Source: Butyrivibrio sp. YAB3001 (GTDB taxonomy: Bacteria > Bacillota > Clostridia > Lachnospirales > Lachnospiraceae). From it: a stretch of 62,689 nucleotides of DNA. Within the stretch, counting starts at the first letter, position 1. The number at the start of each line of letters is the position of its first letter. Below, piece after piece: positions 1-8,005 of the stretch. The stretch covers positions 1 to 62,689 of the forward strand of contig NZ_FOKR01000024.1 of assembly GCF_900112195.1 (NCBI RefSeq), written 5' to 3'. The notes beneath the pieces were generated by a model. That model had not been told where the DNA came from. It worked only from the letters and a program-made list of their open reading frames with translations, and ran no database searches. The translations under genes were made by a program, and so were the position numbers.

Positions 1-345
1 GGTGGTGCCTTGGGTGCAGTAGCGCGATATGCAATAAGTCTGATTCCTGTTAAGACTTATTTTCCGATATTAACTCTGATTACAAATATCCTCGGTGCCA
101 TACTAATTGGATTCGTTGTTGGAATTACCAGTAACCGAGAAAGTGTATCTGATAATACCATTCTTTTCTGGAAGACAGGGGTGTGTGGAGGTTTTACCAC
201 ATTCTCTACATTTTCCCTTGAAGCTTTTAATTTGTTTGAGAAGAAACAATATATGAATGGCGGATTATATGTGGCACTGAGTTGTTGTTGCTGCATATTT
301 GGAATTCTATGCGGAAAGAAACTTGCGACGATAATAAAACTTTGA
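1..345 (+). CDS. crcB: Fluoride ion channel CrcB/FluC, 3' part
   Basis: Small membrane channel that exports fluoride and works as a dual-topology dimer. The 5' end lies outside the window; the first bases read in frame as GGALGAVARY, the conserved N-terminal Gly/Arg motif. TLITNILGAILIG and GGFTTFSTFS match the family's membrane and Phe-box/sodium-site motifs. Four hydrophobic segments are visible. Only a few N-terminal residues should be missing, since members are about 120 residues. Any fluoride riboswitch would lie upstream of the window. Confidence 0.93.
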   Translation, partial: GGALGAVARYAISLIPVKTYFPILTLITNILGAILIGFVVGITSNRESVSDNTILFWKTGVCGGFTTFSTFSLEAFNLFEKKQYMNGGLYVALSCCCCIFGILCGKKLATIIKL

Positions 346-394
346 ATTTCAGTATTACGCACAATAGAAAAACGGGATTGAATGGGGGATGATT

Positions 395-985
395 ATGAAA
401 ATACTTGTTGTTGGTGGAACGAGATATTTTGGGATACCTATGGTTAATACCTTGCTCAAAAAAGGGCATGAAATCACAATCGCAACAAGAGGCAATTCAA
501 AGCCGGTATTTGATGGCCCTGTAGACTATGTTGTTATGGATAGGATGGATCCTGCCAATATTTCTTTTGTCAGATATCCAATAGTCATGGGTGAAAATGA
601 TTATACAGGTAGACTGGATTTCTATATTGAGCATATTAGAGATCAGAAACCGATGAATATTGATGATATTGATACTAAGATGGCATTCATATACGAGAAA
701 GATGCTGGTGATTTTATTGCATATCTTGCGGAACACTTTGTTCCAGGACCAATAAATGGATGTTCAAAAGAAGCGGTCAAGATATCAGATATAATTGAGT
801 ACATAGAAAAACGTCTTGGGAAGAAAGCTGTGATTAGTCAGACGGGGAATAATGCCCCATATAATGGAATTGAAGATACACTCAGTTTTAGCACTGAAAA
901 GGCTGAATCAATTGGTTATAGATTCCGTGAGCTTAAAGAATGGCTGTACCCGTTGATTGACTTCAGGACGGCAACATCAAATTAG
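395..985 (+). pseudogene. NAD-dependent epimerase-like gene with internal deletion
   Basis: The N-terminus has the Rossmann motif VVGGTRYFG and the C-terminus has the typical NGCS...APYNG...W(I/L)YxL(I/L)DF end of the extended-SDR 'epimerase' family related to CSP41. Family members are about 290-300 residues; this is 196. The missing part lies between DRMDPAN and ISFVRYP near position 560, where the catalytic Tyr-xxx-Lys region should be, so the protein is probably inactive although the reading frame stays open. ATG at 395 is preferred over 389 because a GGGGG ribosome site lies 6 bases before it. Confidence 0.75.
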
Positions 986-1057
986 TTTTATATTCCAGGA
1001 TAACGCTCCACCTTCTAGGGACTTAGAGCGGAAAATCGGAAGATAAATTGCCCCGTA

Positions 1058-1091
1058 GGAGACAGAGTTTTAAAAGCTCTGTCTCCTTTTT
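1058..1091 (+). terminator. Rho-independent terminator
   Basis: A 10-bp perfect stem (GGAGACAGAG / CTCTGTCTCC) with a 9-base loop is followed by five T residues. It separates the broken epimerase gene from the arsenic operon. Confidence 0.85.
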
Positions 1092-1102
1092 GAAATAATA
1101 CA

Positions 1103-1154
1103 TTGACGAATATCTATGTATATGCTTTATCAACACATAGATAAACATCTATAT
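1103..1154 (+). promoter_or_regulatory. ArsR promoter/operator
   Basis: TTGACG at 1103-1108 is a likely -35 box. It overlaps a 9-bp inverted repeat, TATCTATGT (1111-1119) and ACATAGATA (1135-1143), with a further ACATCTATAT half-site at 1145-1154. The position directly upstream of an ArsR-family gene suggests autoregulation. Confidence 0.65.
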
Positions 1155-1166
1155 AAGGAGAAGATT

Positions 1167-1469
1167 ATGGCCAAATTAGACGAAGTGCTGATATGTAAGG
1201 CTCTTGGAGATCCCAACAGAATGGAAATAGTTAAGATGCTTTCTGATCAGGAGAAATGCGGATGTAAGCTTCTTGAAAAGTTTGATATTACACAGCCGAC
1301 TCTTTCTCATCACATGAAGATACTGGTAGATTCGGGACTGGTTAACGACAGAAAAGAAGGCAAGTGGCACTACTATTCAATAAACACGGACATCATGAAA
1401 GAATTCTGTGGATTTATTAAAACTCTCTGTAATGAAACTACCGGCAAATGCTGTAAGGGGAAAGCATGA
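1167..1469 (+). CDS. ArsR-family metalloregulator
   Basis: Winged-helix repressor of about 100 residues. The helix-turn-helix is clear (TQPTLSHHMKILVDSGLV), and the segment EKCGCKLL carries the two cysteines typical of arsenite-sensing ArsR proteins. The C-terminal tail has further cysteines (CGFIKTLC, KCCKGKA) that could add ligands. An upstream in-frame ATG exists at 1116, but ATG 1167 follows AAGGAG at the right distance and matches the family length. Its stop overlaps the next start (ATGA), so it is translationally coupled to the permease gene. The inverted repeat upstream is its likely operator. Confidence 0.9.
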   Translation: MAKLDEVLICKALGDPNRMEIVKMLSDQEKCGCKLLEKFDITQPTLSHHMKILVDSGLVNDRKEGKWHYYSINTDIMKEFCGFIKTLCNETTGKCCKGKA

Positions 1470-2467
1470 TGTGGGACTTTATTCAGACACAGATCCTGGG
1501 AATGAAGTGGCTGAACAATTTGGTCGGGGAACTCCTGTCTGCATTAGGATTGGATATAGATAGCAGGATAGGCTCCGGCATACACTTTTTTATCTATGAT
1601 GTTATAAAGATCACGATCCTTCTTTGTTTGCTGATCTTTGTGATCTCATATATCCAGAGTTTCTTTCCACCGGAGCGTAGCAGGAAGATAATGGGCAGAT
1701 TTCACGGAATCGGAGCAAATATCGTAGGAGCCTTGCTTGGAACCGTGACACCATTCTGCTCGTGCTCATCCATCCCGATATTTATGGGATTTACGAGTGC
1801 CGGATTACCGATTGGAGTAACATTCTCTTTTTTGATCTCATCACCGATGGTGGATCTGGGGAGCCTCGTACTGCTTATGAGCATCTTTGGGGCAAGGATA
1901 GCTATCGTTTATGTTGTGATGGGACTTATGATCGCTGTTGCAGGTGGTACATTGATCGAGAGACTTCATATGGAAGATCAGGTCGCGGATTTTATCAGGA
2001 ATGCAAACAGCAGCGTTGAAATAGAAACTCCGAGCCTCCCTGTTAAAGAGCGTTTAATATACGCAAAGGACCAAGTAGTATCTACATTTTAGAAAGTGTT
2101 TCCATACATTCTGATAGGAGTCGGGATTGGGGCTGTGATACATAACTGGATTCCGGAAAGCTGGATCAGGGCAGTGCTTGGGGGAAGAAATCCCTTTGGA
2201 GTGATACTTGCAACAATCCTGGGTATTCCGATGTATGCTGATATCTTTGGTGTGATCCCTATAGCCGAGGCACTCTTGTACAAAGGAGCTTTGCTCGGTA
2301 CGATCTTAAGCTTTATGATGGCAGTGACTACACTCAGTCTTCCGTCGCTCATTATGCTGAAGAAAGCTATCAAGCCAAAACTGTTAGGAACATTTATAGC
2401 CATCTGTACAGTGGGCATCATCATTGTCGGGTATGGTTTCAACTTATTTCAATATTTATTCATCTGA
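1466..2467 (+). pseudogene. ArsP/COG0701 permease interrupted by an in-frame TAG
   Basis: Permease of the ArsP/DUF318 family, proposed to export (organo)arsenicals. The family signature TPFCSCSSIP is present in the first half. The gene would encode about 333 residues, the normal length, but codon 2090-2092 is TAG within VVSTF*KVFPYILIG. Both halves are in the same frame and otherwise well conserved, so this is one recent point change (probably AAG to TAG, as Lys is usual here) or a sequence error. GTG at 2096 could in theory restart translation. The operon context (ArsR before, thioredoxin-like after) supports an arsenic role. Confidence 0.85.
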
Positions 2468-2481
2468 AGGAGGATATGGTC

Positions 2482-2709
2482 ATGAATATCAAGGTATTAG
2501 GCGGAGGATGCAAAAGCTGTGAGGCTCTCCTTGCATCTGCAAAAGAAGCAGTAGCGAAAAAAGGGATCGATGCGGAGATAGAGTATATCACGGATATGGA
2601 AAAGATCATGGGTTTCGGAGTGATGAGTATGCCGGCTCTTATGATCGACGGAAAAGTTGTTTCAGCCGGAAAGGTTCTTAAGGCTAAGGAAGTTGAAAAA
2701 TTCTTATAG
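2482..2709 (+). CDS. Thioredoxin-like redox-active disulfide protein
   Basis: 75-residue thioredoxin-fold protein of the thioredoxin_3/'redox-active disulfide protein 2' family. The motif GGGCKSC near the N-terminus is the expected CxxC site and SMPALMIDGKV is the cis-Pro strand. Such proteins usually sit next to COG0701 permeases, as here. ATG 2482 is chosen over ATG 2476 because AGGAGG at 2468-2473 is 8 bases before it. Probably co-transcribed with arsR and the permease. Confidence 0.88.
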   Translation: MNIKVLGGGCKSCEALLASAKEAVAKKGIDAEIEYITDMEKIMGFGVMSMPALMIDGKVVSAGKVLKAKEVEKFL

Positions 2710-2738
2710 GAGATGTCAGGGATATGGAGGAGAATATT

Positions 2739-3200
2739 ATGCTTTTTGAAACGAAAAAGTGTACTAATCCTGATATTGTGAAAGAGCTTTTTGTTGAGTA
2801 TTCGCATATCAAAGGGGCAGAAAGCTGTTTTGTTTCCTTTGATAAGGAATTGAATGATTTGCCTGGGTATTATTCAGGTGGAGCGATAATAGTAGGATAT
2901 GAAGAAGATAAAACCATTGCCTGTGTTGCCATAAAGAAAATAAGCGACGAAACCTGTGAAGGAAAGCGTCTGTTTATCAGACCGGAATACAGAGGAAAAG
3001 GATATGCAAGGATAATGCTCAAAGCAATGACGGATAAGGCTTTTGAACTTGGGTTTAAGGAATTGATTTTCACAACGAAACCGGAAGTTATGAGAATTGG
3101 ATATAGCCTATATAAACGTTTGGGATACGAAGAATTATCAGAGGAAAATGGTATTGTATCAATGAGGATAGATCTTAGCAAGGAATATCCATATAGGTGA
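2739..3200 (+). CDS. GNAT N-acetyltransferase
   Basis: GCN5-related acetyltransferase. The acetyl-CoA pyrophosphate loop motif is RPEYRGKGYAR, and SLYKRLGYEEL is the usual C-terminal 'GF/GY' strand. Length (153 residues) is normal. The start is set at ATG 2739, 7 bases after GGAGG; ATG 2724 in the same frame has no good site. Substrate cannot be inferred. Confidence 0.85.
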   Translation: MLFETKKCTNPDIVKELFVEYSHIKGAESCFVSFDKELNDLPGYYSGGAIIVGYEEDKTIACVAIKKISDETCEGKRLFIRPEYRGKGYARIMLKAMTDKAFELGFKELIFTTKPEVMRIGYSLYKRLGYEELSEENGIVSMRIDLSKEYPYR

Positions 3201-3224
3201 TTACTAATTGTCTTTGGAGGTAAT

Positions 3225-3634
3225 ATGGAAAGAGAACTGTTTATAAGGGACGCTGATCCCGAAGATGCTAATAGACTGGTGGAGATATATTCATATTATG
3301 TTCTGAATACCGCTGTTTCTTTTGAATATGAAGTTCCGTCAGTTGCAGATTTTGAAAACAGGATCAAGACAACAAAAGAAAAATATCCATATATGGTGTG
3401 CTTATTAAAAGACAGGATCGTCGGCTATGCGTATGCGGGACCATATAGTTCTAGAGAAGCTTATAACTGGACAGCAACAACATCTATCTATGTTGATAAG
3501 GATTATCGCAGACAGGGTATCGGTTCGTTGTTGTACAAAGAGCTGGAAAAAGGCTTAAAGAAGCTCACATGAAGACTATAGGTAAGAAATTTGACAGATG
3601 GTATGATCTGTTATGGATGCAGAAAAAACTATAG
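3225..3634 (+). pseudogene. Pat-like GNAT acetyltransferase, internally deleted and frameshifted
   Basis: Opening residues (RDADPEDANRLVEIYSYYV, TAVSFEYEVPS) and SIYVDKDYRRQGIG match the phosphinothricin acetyltransferase-like GNAT group, usually about 165-170 residues. The frame stops at 3572 after LEKGLKKLT. Immediately downstream, another frame (3575-3634) encodes GKKFDRWYDLLWMQKKL, the expected C-terminus of this family. About 35-45 residues in between are gone, so a deletion that changed frame broke the gene. Confidence 0.8.
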
Positions 3635-3652
3635 TAAGAGGAGTCAAGATCT

Positions 3653-4075
3653 ATGACACACAAAGAAAAAGCAATGAAGATATTTTATGAAAAATTCAAT
3701 TGCTCGCAGGCAGTTCTTGGAGCATACGCGGATGATTATGGGCTGACGGTAGCTCAGGCTATGAAAGTGGCAGCATGTTTCAGCGGGGGCGTGAGAAAAG
3801 GTGAAGTGTGTGGTGCTGTATCCGGGGCAATCATGGTGATTGGGTTGAAATACGGAGACGGACCCGACTATAAAGCAACTGCTTATCCCAAGGCTGCTGA
3901 ATTTATGGAAAGATTCAAAGAAAAGAATGCTTCATATATCTGCAAGGATATACTTGGCTGTGACATATCCTCCGAAGCGGGGATGCTCTATGCCCGGGAG
4001 AATGGACTTTTTAAGGATATTTGTCCGAGAATGGTAGAATCCGCGGTTGATATTCTGGAAGATATGGAAATATAA
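3653..4075 (+). CDS. C_GCAxxG_C_C family redox protein
   Basis: Member of the family named for its spaced cysteines: FNCSQAV near the N-terminus, GEVCGAVSGA, and further Cys in CKDILGCD and DICPRMV. Full length at 140 residues. The function is not firmly known; the cysteine pattern suggests a metal- or disulfide-based redox role in anaerobes. Preceded by a GAGGAG ribosome site. Confidence 0.88.
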   Translation: MTHKEKAMKIFYEKFNCSQAVLGAYADDYGLTVAQAMKVAACFSGGVRKGEVCGAVSGAIMVIGLKYGDGPDYKATAYPKAAEFMERFKEKNASYICKDILGCDISSEAGMLYARENGLFKDICPRMVESAVDILEDMEI

Positions 4076-4124
4076 GCAATTGGTACAGAGGAGAAATACG
4101 GAATTTTGATGGAGGAAAAGCAAG

Positions 4125-4262
4125 GTGAATGAATTTAATGAATGTGTTCATGAAGTTTTTTCTGCAGCCGGTGATATTATCATAAAATCAATGATGGGCG
4201 GATATCTTGTATACCTCAATGGTAAACTGATAGGTGATATTTGCGCTAACGAACTGTTTTAA
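4125..4262 (+). pseudogene. TfoX/Sxy N-terminal domain fragment
   Basis: GTG-start frame of 45 residues with a GGAGGAAAAG site before it. SMMGGYLVYLNGKLIGDI resembles the first half of the TfoX N-terminal domain (usually about 100 residues). It stops abruptly, and no continuation is visible in the next 70 bases. Read as a truncated remnant. Confidence 0.55.
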
Positions 4263-4334
4263 AGAGCTCCCTTTTTCATTGGTGTTGCTCATGATAGAAT
4301 AATTCAAATCAAAATTTGGTAATGGGGTGGCAAA

Positions 4335-4766
4335 ATGATCAGAGTTATGGAGAACATTGACTTAGCACAATGTGGCATGATTTATTCAAAAGCATTCCCT
4401 ATGGAGCATTGGGGAATAGATTGGACAGCAGAAAATGCAACAGAATATCTTCAGGATTTTTTTGAGCAGAAAAGATTTGTTGGGTATGTATATGAAGAAA
4501 ATAGCGAAGTATTAGGATGTATATTTGCACTTTGTAAGATTTCCGGGAGCAAAGAAGAGATTTACATTAATGAGATGGCCGTACTTCCCGAACGACAAGG
4601 TCATGGAATAGGTAAACAGCTATTAAATGCGGTTAAAGATTACAGTAAGGAAAAAGAACTTGCGGGAATTGTTCTTTATACAAGCGAGTATGCGCCAGCG
4701 GCTAAGTTTTACGAAAAGAATGGATTTAAGTTATCAAATGGAACTATATGTATGTATTGCGAATAA
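4335..4766 (+). CDS. GNAT N-acetyltransferase
   Basis: Complete 143-residue GNAT protein. EIYINEMAVLPERQGHGIG gives the beta4 strand and CoA-binding loop, and AAKFYEKNGFKLSNG is the C-terminal motif. A GGGGTGG site precedes ATG 4335. Substrate unknown. Confidence 0.87.
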   Translation: MIRVMENIDLAQCGMIYSKAFPMEHWGIDWTAENATEYLQDFFEQKRFVGYVYEENSEVLGCIFALCKISGSKEEIYINEMAVLPERQGHGIGKQLLNAVKDYSKEKELAGIVLYTSEYAPAAKFYEKNGFKLSNGTICMYCE

Positions 4767-4819
4767 TTGAAAGGTAGTTTACAGAACCACTTTTAGCTTG
4801 CCATAGCGACAAATTCCGG

Positions 4820-4876
4820 TTGAACAAAATCACTGCACACAGCCTAGGCAGGCCATCGCGCAGCGATTTTGTTCAA
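4820..4876. repeat. Long inverted repeat/hairpin
   Basis: 17-bp arms (4820-4836 and 4860-4876) pair with one mismatch; the loop contains the palindrome GCCTAGGC. There is no T tract, so it is not a standard terminator. It may be a small palindromic repeat element or a processing site between the GNAT gene and the TetR operon. Confidence 0.6.
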
Positions 4877-4914
4877 TTCAAATTTGACAAGATAATTTAT
4901 ATTACACTTTATAC

Positions 4915-4960
4915 TTGAAATAACTAACATTGTTAGTATAATATTAACTAACAATGTTAG
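4915..4960 (+). promoter_or_regulatory. TetR promoter with two palindromic operators
   Basis: TTGAAA (4915-4920), a 16-bp spacer and TATAAT (4937-4942). One palindrome, CTAACATTGTTAG (4924-4936), fills the spacer and a near-identical one, CTAACAATGTTAG (4948-4960), covers the start site. Binding would block RNA polymerase. Confidence 0.85.
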
Positions 4961-4982
4961 TTGTTTTTTATTAGGAGATGTT

Positions 4983-5567
4983 ATGCCAAGAACAGGATTA
5001 TCTAAAGAAGAAATAGTAGAAAAAGCTGCAGAACTGGCCAACGAAAAGGGGCTGTCTTACTTGTCGGTTACTACACTGTCAGAATATTTAGGGATCAGGA
5101 AGCCGTCATTGTACAACCACATGAAGACCATAGAAGATATGCACAGAAGTCTTATGATATATGGGTGGCAAACTGTATCGGAAGATGTTGTCAGAGGAAT
5201 TGATTCTTCAGATGAAAAAGCAAATCTATTTGAGTACGGAAAAAAGTTCTATAAGTTTGCAATGGAGAATCCTGGCGTATTTGAAGCGATGCTCTGGTAT
5301 AACAAATACTCAGATGACACGCTGCTTTCTGCCACAGAAGGATTATATTCTTTTTTCTTCAAGCAGACAGATGGCTTAGGGATAGATCGTGAGATCGCTA
5401 ATCACTTGCTTCGAACATACAGGGCTTTTCTTGAAGGTTTTATTATGCTTCAGATTCATAATTCCTTTGGAAATCCAATATCATTGAAAGAGAGCTTTGA
5501 GATATCACTGAATGTGATGATATCCGGGATGGATGGGTATAGAAATAAGAGGGGTAATAAAAAATGA
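4983..5567 (+). CDS. TetR/AcrR-family repressor
   Basis: 194-residue one-component regulator. The N-terminal helix-turn-helix includes SVTTLSEYLGIRKPSLYNHM. The ligand-binding domain ends in an 'FLEGFIMLQ' segment like the WHG/TetR_C_33 group. ATG follows AGGAG. The paired palindromes immediately upstream are its likely autoregulatory sites. The last bases overlap the next gene (ATGATTG at 5564), so repressor, RmlC-like protein and GNAT appear to form one operon. Confidence 0.9.
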   Translation: MPRTGLSKEEIVEKAAELANEKGLSYLSVTTLSEYLGIRKPSLYNHMKTIEDMHRSLMIYGWQTVSEDVVRGIDSSDEKANLFEYGKKFYKFAMENPGVFEAMLWYNKYSDDTLLSATEGLYSFFFKQTDGLGIDREIANHLLRTYRAFLEGFIMLQIHNSFGNPISLKESFEISLNVMISGMDGYRNKRGNKK

Positions 5568-6127
5568 TTGAGTTCAGAAATGCTGACGTGTCTGATATGA
5601 TGATAAAAGAAATATTTGGAAAAGTAAAAATATATAGGCTCCATTCGCGTGTTGATAACCGTGGATCTCTGGAATATGTTTTTGATGAAAACACTGCCTG
5701 TTTCAATGCCCGGGAGACAAGAATCTATAGCATGCCCAAAGAAGGAACTTTTTTTGGAATTCACTACAGAGAAGAGAGTAGCCCAATGACGAAGTTTGTG
5801 ACAGTCATAAAAGGCAGAGGTATGGATTACGTTATTGATTTGAGAAAAGACTCCTCAACCTATTTTCAATGGGAGTCATTTGAACTGTCAGAAGAAAATG
5901 CACTGGCAGTACTGATTCCTGCAGGTTTTGGGCATGATTTTATTTCATTGCAAAATGATACGATACAGCTTTATTCTGTGGACAGAAGTGGCAACGATGC
6001 TTATTCAAAACATATTAATTACATGGATTCCAAAATCGGTCTTAAACTGCCTGTACCCATTTCCGAAATCTCGGATTATGATTTAAGCGCTCCTTTTGTT
6101 TCAGAAAGGGGAGTTGTAGGAGAGTGA
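5564..6127 (+). CDS. RmlC-like cupin (dTDP-4-keto-rhamnose 3,5-epimerase family)
   Basis: 187-residue beta-jelly-roll protein. DNRGSLEYVFDEN, FGIHYREE and KGRGMDYVIDLRKDSSTY correspond to the RmlC segments that carry the catalytic His and the substrate-contacting strand. It lies in a TetR operon rather than with rhamnose genes, so its real substrate may be another nucleotide sugar. Overlaps the repressor gene by 4 bases and is followed at once by a GNAT, which suggests joint modification of a sugar or small molecule (inference). Confidence 0.8.
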   Translation: MIEFRNADVSDMMIKEIFGKVKIYRLHSRVDNRGSLEYVFDENTACFNARETRIYSMPKEGTFFGIHYREESSPMTKFVTVIKGRGMDYVIDLRKDSSTYFQWESFELSEENALAVLIPAGFGHDFISLQNDTIQLYSVDRSGNDAYSKHINYMDSKIGLKLPVPISEISDYDLSAPFVSERGVVGE

Positions 6128-6128
6128 T

Positions 6129-6662
6129 ATGTTAATAGAAACTGATAGATTGATAATCAGAGATATAGCACTGACGGACGGAGAGACGTTCATTCATATG
6201 GCTTCTGATGGGAGCCTTAATGATATAGGCTTTGACAAAGATTCTAGTTCCTGGATGGATGACTGGATTATAGAAGCGCAAAATCTGGCGCGAGAGGACA
6301 ATCCTCGAAAATCTTATCTTGCTTATGTGATTGAAGATAAAAGAACAGGCTCGACTATCGGATCTGTCGGATGTTCATATTATGAGGATTTGCAGAAAGT
6401 GGGCATTACTTATTTTATCGGAGCAGATTTTCGAAATAATGGATACGCTTCAGAAGCAACAAAGGCGTATATTTCTTATTTCTTCGAGCATTATGATGAA
6501 AATGAGATAATTGCCACTATACGTGAGGATAATGTCCCATCTTGGAAAACGATAGAAAGTGTAGGCTTTTCATTTACAGAGAAAAAAATGTACAAAGATC
6601 TCAACGATGCGAACGAAGAACTATATCGATTTTATTTGGCGCAAAGAAACCAACAAATATAA
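6129..6662 (+). CDS. RimJ/RimL-type GNAT acetyltransferase
   Basis: 177-residue GNAT of the COG1670 type (LIETDRLIIRDIALTDGE). GADFRNNGYASEATKAYI is the CoA motif and NVPSWKTIESVGFSFTEK the C-terminal one. It begins one base after the RmlC-like stop with GGAG in the preceding gene's end, and is probably the third gene of the TetR operon. Confidence 0.86.
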   Translation: MLIETDRLIIRDIALTDGETFIHMASDGSLNDIGFDKDSSSWMDDWIIEAQNLAREDNPRKSYLAYVIEDKRTGSTIGSVGCSYYEDLQKVGITYFIGADFRNNGYASEATKAYISYFFEHYDENEIIATIREDNVPSWKTIESVGFSFTEKKMYKDLNDANEELYRFYLAQRNQQI

Positions 6663-6679
6663 ATCCGGGAGAGTGACTA

Positions 6680-6817
6680 ATGAAAATAGAGCATGTAGCC
6701 CTGTATGTAAATGATCTAGAAGAAGCCAGAGAATTCTTTATTAAATATTTAGATGGTAGTTCTAATGCCGGTTATCACAATAAGAATACAGGAATTATGG
6801 TATCGGTAAGCAGCTGA
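6680..6817 (+). pseudogene. VOC/glyoxalase-fold protein fragment
   Basis: 45 codons start as a typical VOC protein (MKIEHVALYVNDLEEAREFF) and reach NTGIMVS before an unrelated SS-stop. Complete members are about 120 residues. The stop overlaps the start of a GNAT remnant (ATGA), so two truncated genes have been joined end to end. Confidence 0.75.
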
Positions 6818-6999
6818 TGAAGTTTTTTGAGGATAATGCTTCCGATTCTTCTTCAGCAAAATATTTCTTAACTGTAGATGATTTTAACCCGGGAGCGAAG
6901 ATATTATATGAAAATCTGGGGTATAAGTGTGTTGGAGAACTACCTGATTTTTATAAAAATGGGATTAACTGCTATTTGATGATGAAAAGAAGAGGGTAA
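6817..6999 (+). pseudogene. C-terminal GNAT fragment
   Basis: 60 codons contain only the last third of a GNAT protein: LTVDDFNPGAKILYENLGYKCVGEL ends with the usual motif and YLMMKR strand. The acetyl-CoA loop is missing. Probably non-functional. Confidence 0.7.
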
Positions 7000-7003
7000 A
7001 GAT

Positions 7004-7453
7004 ATGAGCCTACAATTTGTAAAAGCAAGCACTTCTGATGCTTTGACACTTAATGGAATATCTAAAAGAGCCTTTGATAGCGATGTTCAGGTTGGAGCAC
7101 CTTCAGCTGGTGGGCCACCTGGATATATGTCTGTTTCTTATCACACAAAGATGGCCAGAACAAATCATTTGTATAAGCTCACGGACAATGGACTAATTGT
7201 TGGTGGTGCGATTCTATTTTTGGAAAAAGACAAGTTGAACATCGGAAGGATCTTTGTAAGCCCGGAGCATTTTCGCAAAGGTTATGGAGTCTACATGATG
7301 CAGGAAATTGAGACAATGTTTTCAAATGTAAAGGAATTTGTATTAGATACACCCATTTGGAATGTCAGAACAAACGCCTTTTATACCAAGTTGGGATATG
7401 TGGAAGTGAGTCGGGATAATGAATTCATTTATTATATTAAGAAATGTGAGTGA
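7004..7453 (+). CDS. GNAT N-acetyltransferase
   Basis: Complete 149-residue GNAT. IGRIFVSPEHFRKGYGVYMM is the beta4/CoA-loop region and RTNAFYTKLGYVEV the C-terminal motif. AGAGGG precedes ATG 7004. Substrate unknown. Confidence 0.86.
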   Translation: MSLQFVKASTSDALTLNGISKRAFDSDVQVGAPSAGGPPGYMSVSYHTKMARTNHLYKLTDNGLIVGGAILFLEKDKLNIGRIFVSPEHFRKGYGVYMMQEIETMFSNVKEFVLDTPIWNVRTNAFYTKLGYVEVSRDNEFIYYIKKCE

Positions 7454-7471
7454 TGAAAGGGGAATTATCAT

Positions 7472-7999
7472 TTGATAAAAATCGAATTATTATCAGAGAC
7501 AAATTTCTGTTTAGAATCATTAGATTCATATAACAGAAAACAGAATGTAAATAAAGTATATCGAAGAATAGACGGAGAATATGCATTAGTAGAATGCAAA
7601 TATACCGAAGATTGGGACTTAAGCCAAAAGCGTTCTGTGGCAAAGCAAATAAGCAGTGATGACTATATTACATACATCGCATTAGAAAATGATAAAGTTG
7701 TTGGCTTTATTGGGCTATTAAAGAAACTAAACGGTCCTTACATGATTCTTGATATGATGCAGGTATCTTCTGAACGCAGAGGCCAAGGTGTTGGCAGACG
7801 ATTATTTGAATTTGGAAAAGCGGAAGCAATAAAAGCTGGTGCACAGGCTCTGTACATATCTGCCTGTTCTTCTGAGGAGACGATTGCATTTTACAGAGCA
7901 ATGGGAAGTGGTCTGGCAAGCATTCCTATAAAAGAACTTGCTGAAAAGGAACCATATGACCTTCAGATGATATGTCCTGTAATAGACTGCGACAGATAA
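7472..7999 (+). CDS. GNAT N-acetyltransferase, TTG start
   Basis: 175-residue GNAT with MQVSSERRGQGVGRRLFEFG as the CoA-binding motif and ETIAFYRAMG near the C-terminus. No ATG opens the frame; TTG 7472 follows AAAGGGG. ATG 7453 is in a different frame. Ends 6 bases before the next gene. Confidence 0.84.
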   Translation: MIKIELLSETNFCLESLDSYNRKQNVNKVYRRIDGEYALVECKYTEDWDLSQKRSVAKQISSDDYITYIALENDKVVGFIGLLKKLNGPYMILDMMQVSSERRGQGVGRRLFEFGKAEAIKAGAQALYISACSSEETIAFYRAMGSGLASIPIKELAEKEPYDLQMICPVIDCDR

Positions 8000-8005
8000 T
8001 CGGAG

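Noticed and set aside
2088..2100. Pyrrolysine or selenocysteine readthrough in the permease
   Set aside because: No sign of Pyl genes, the codon is TAG rather than TGA, and the family has Lys here; TAG serves as a normal stop in neighbours.
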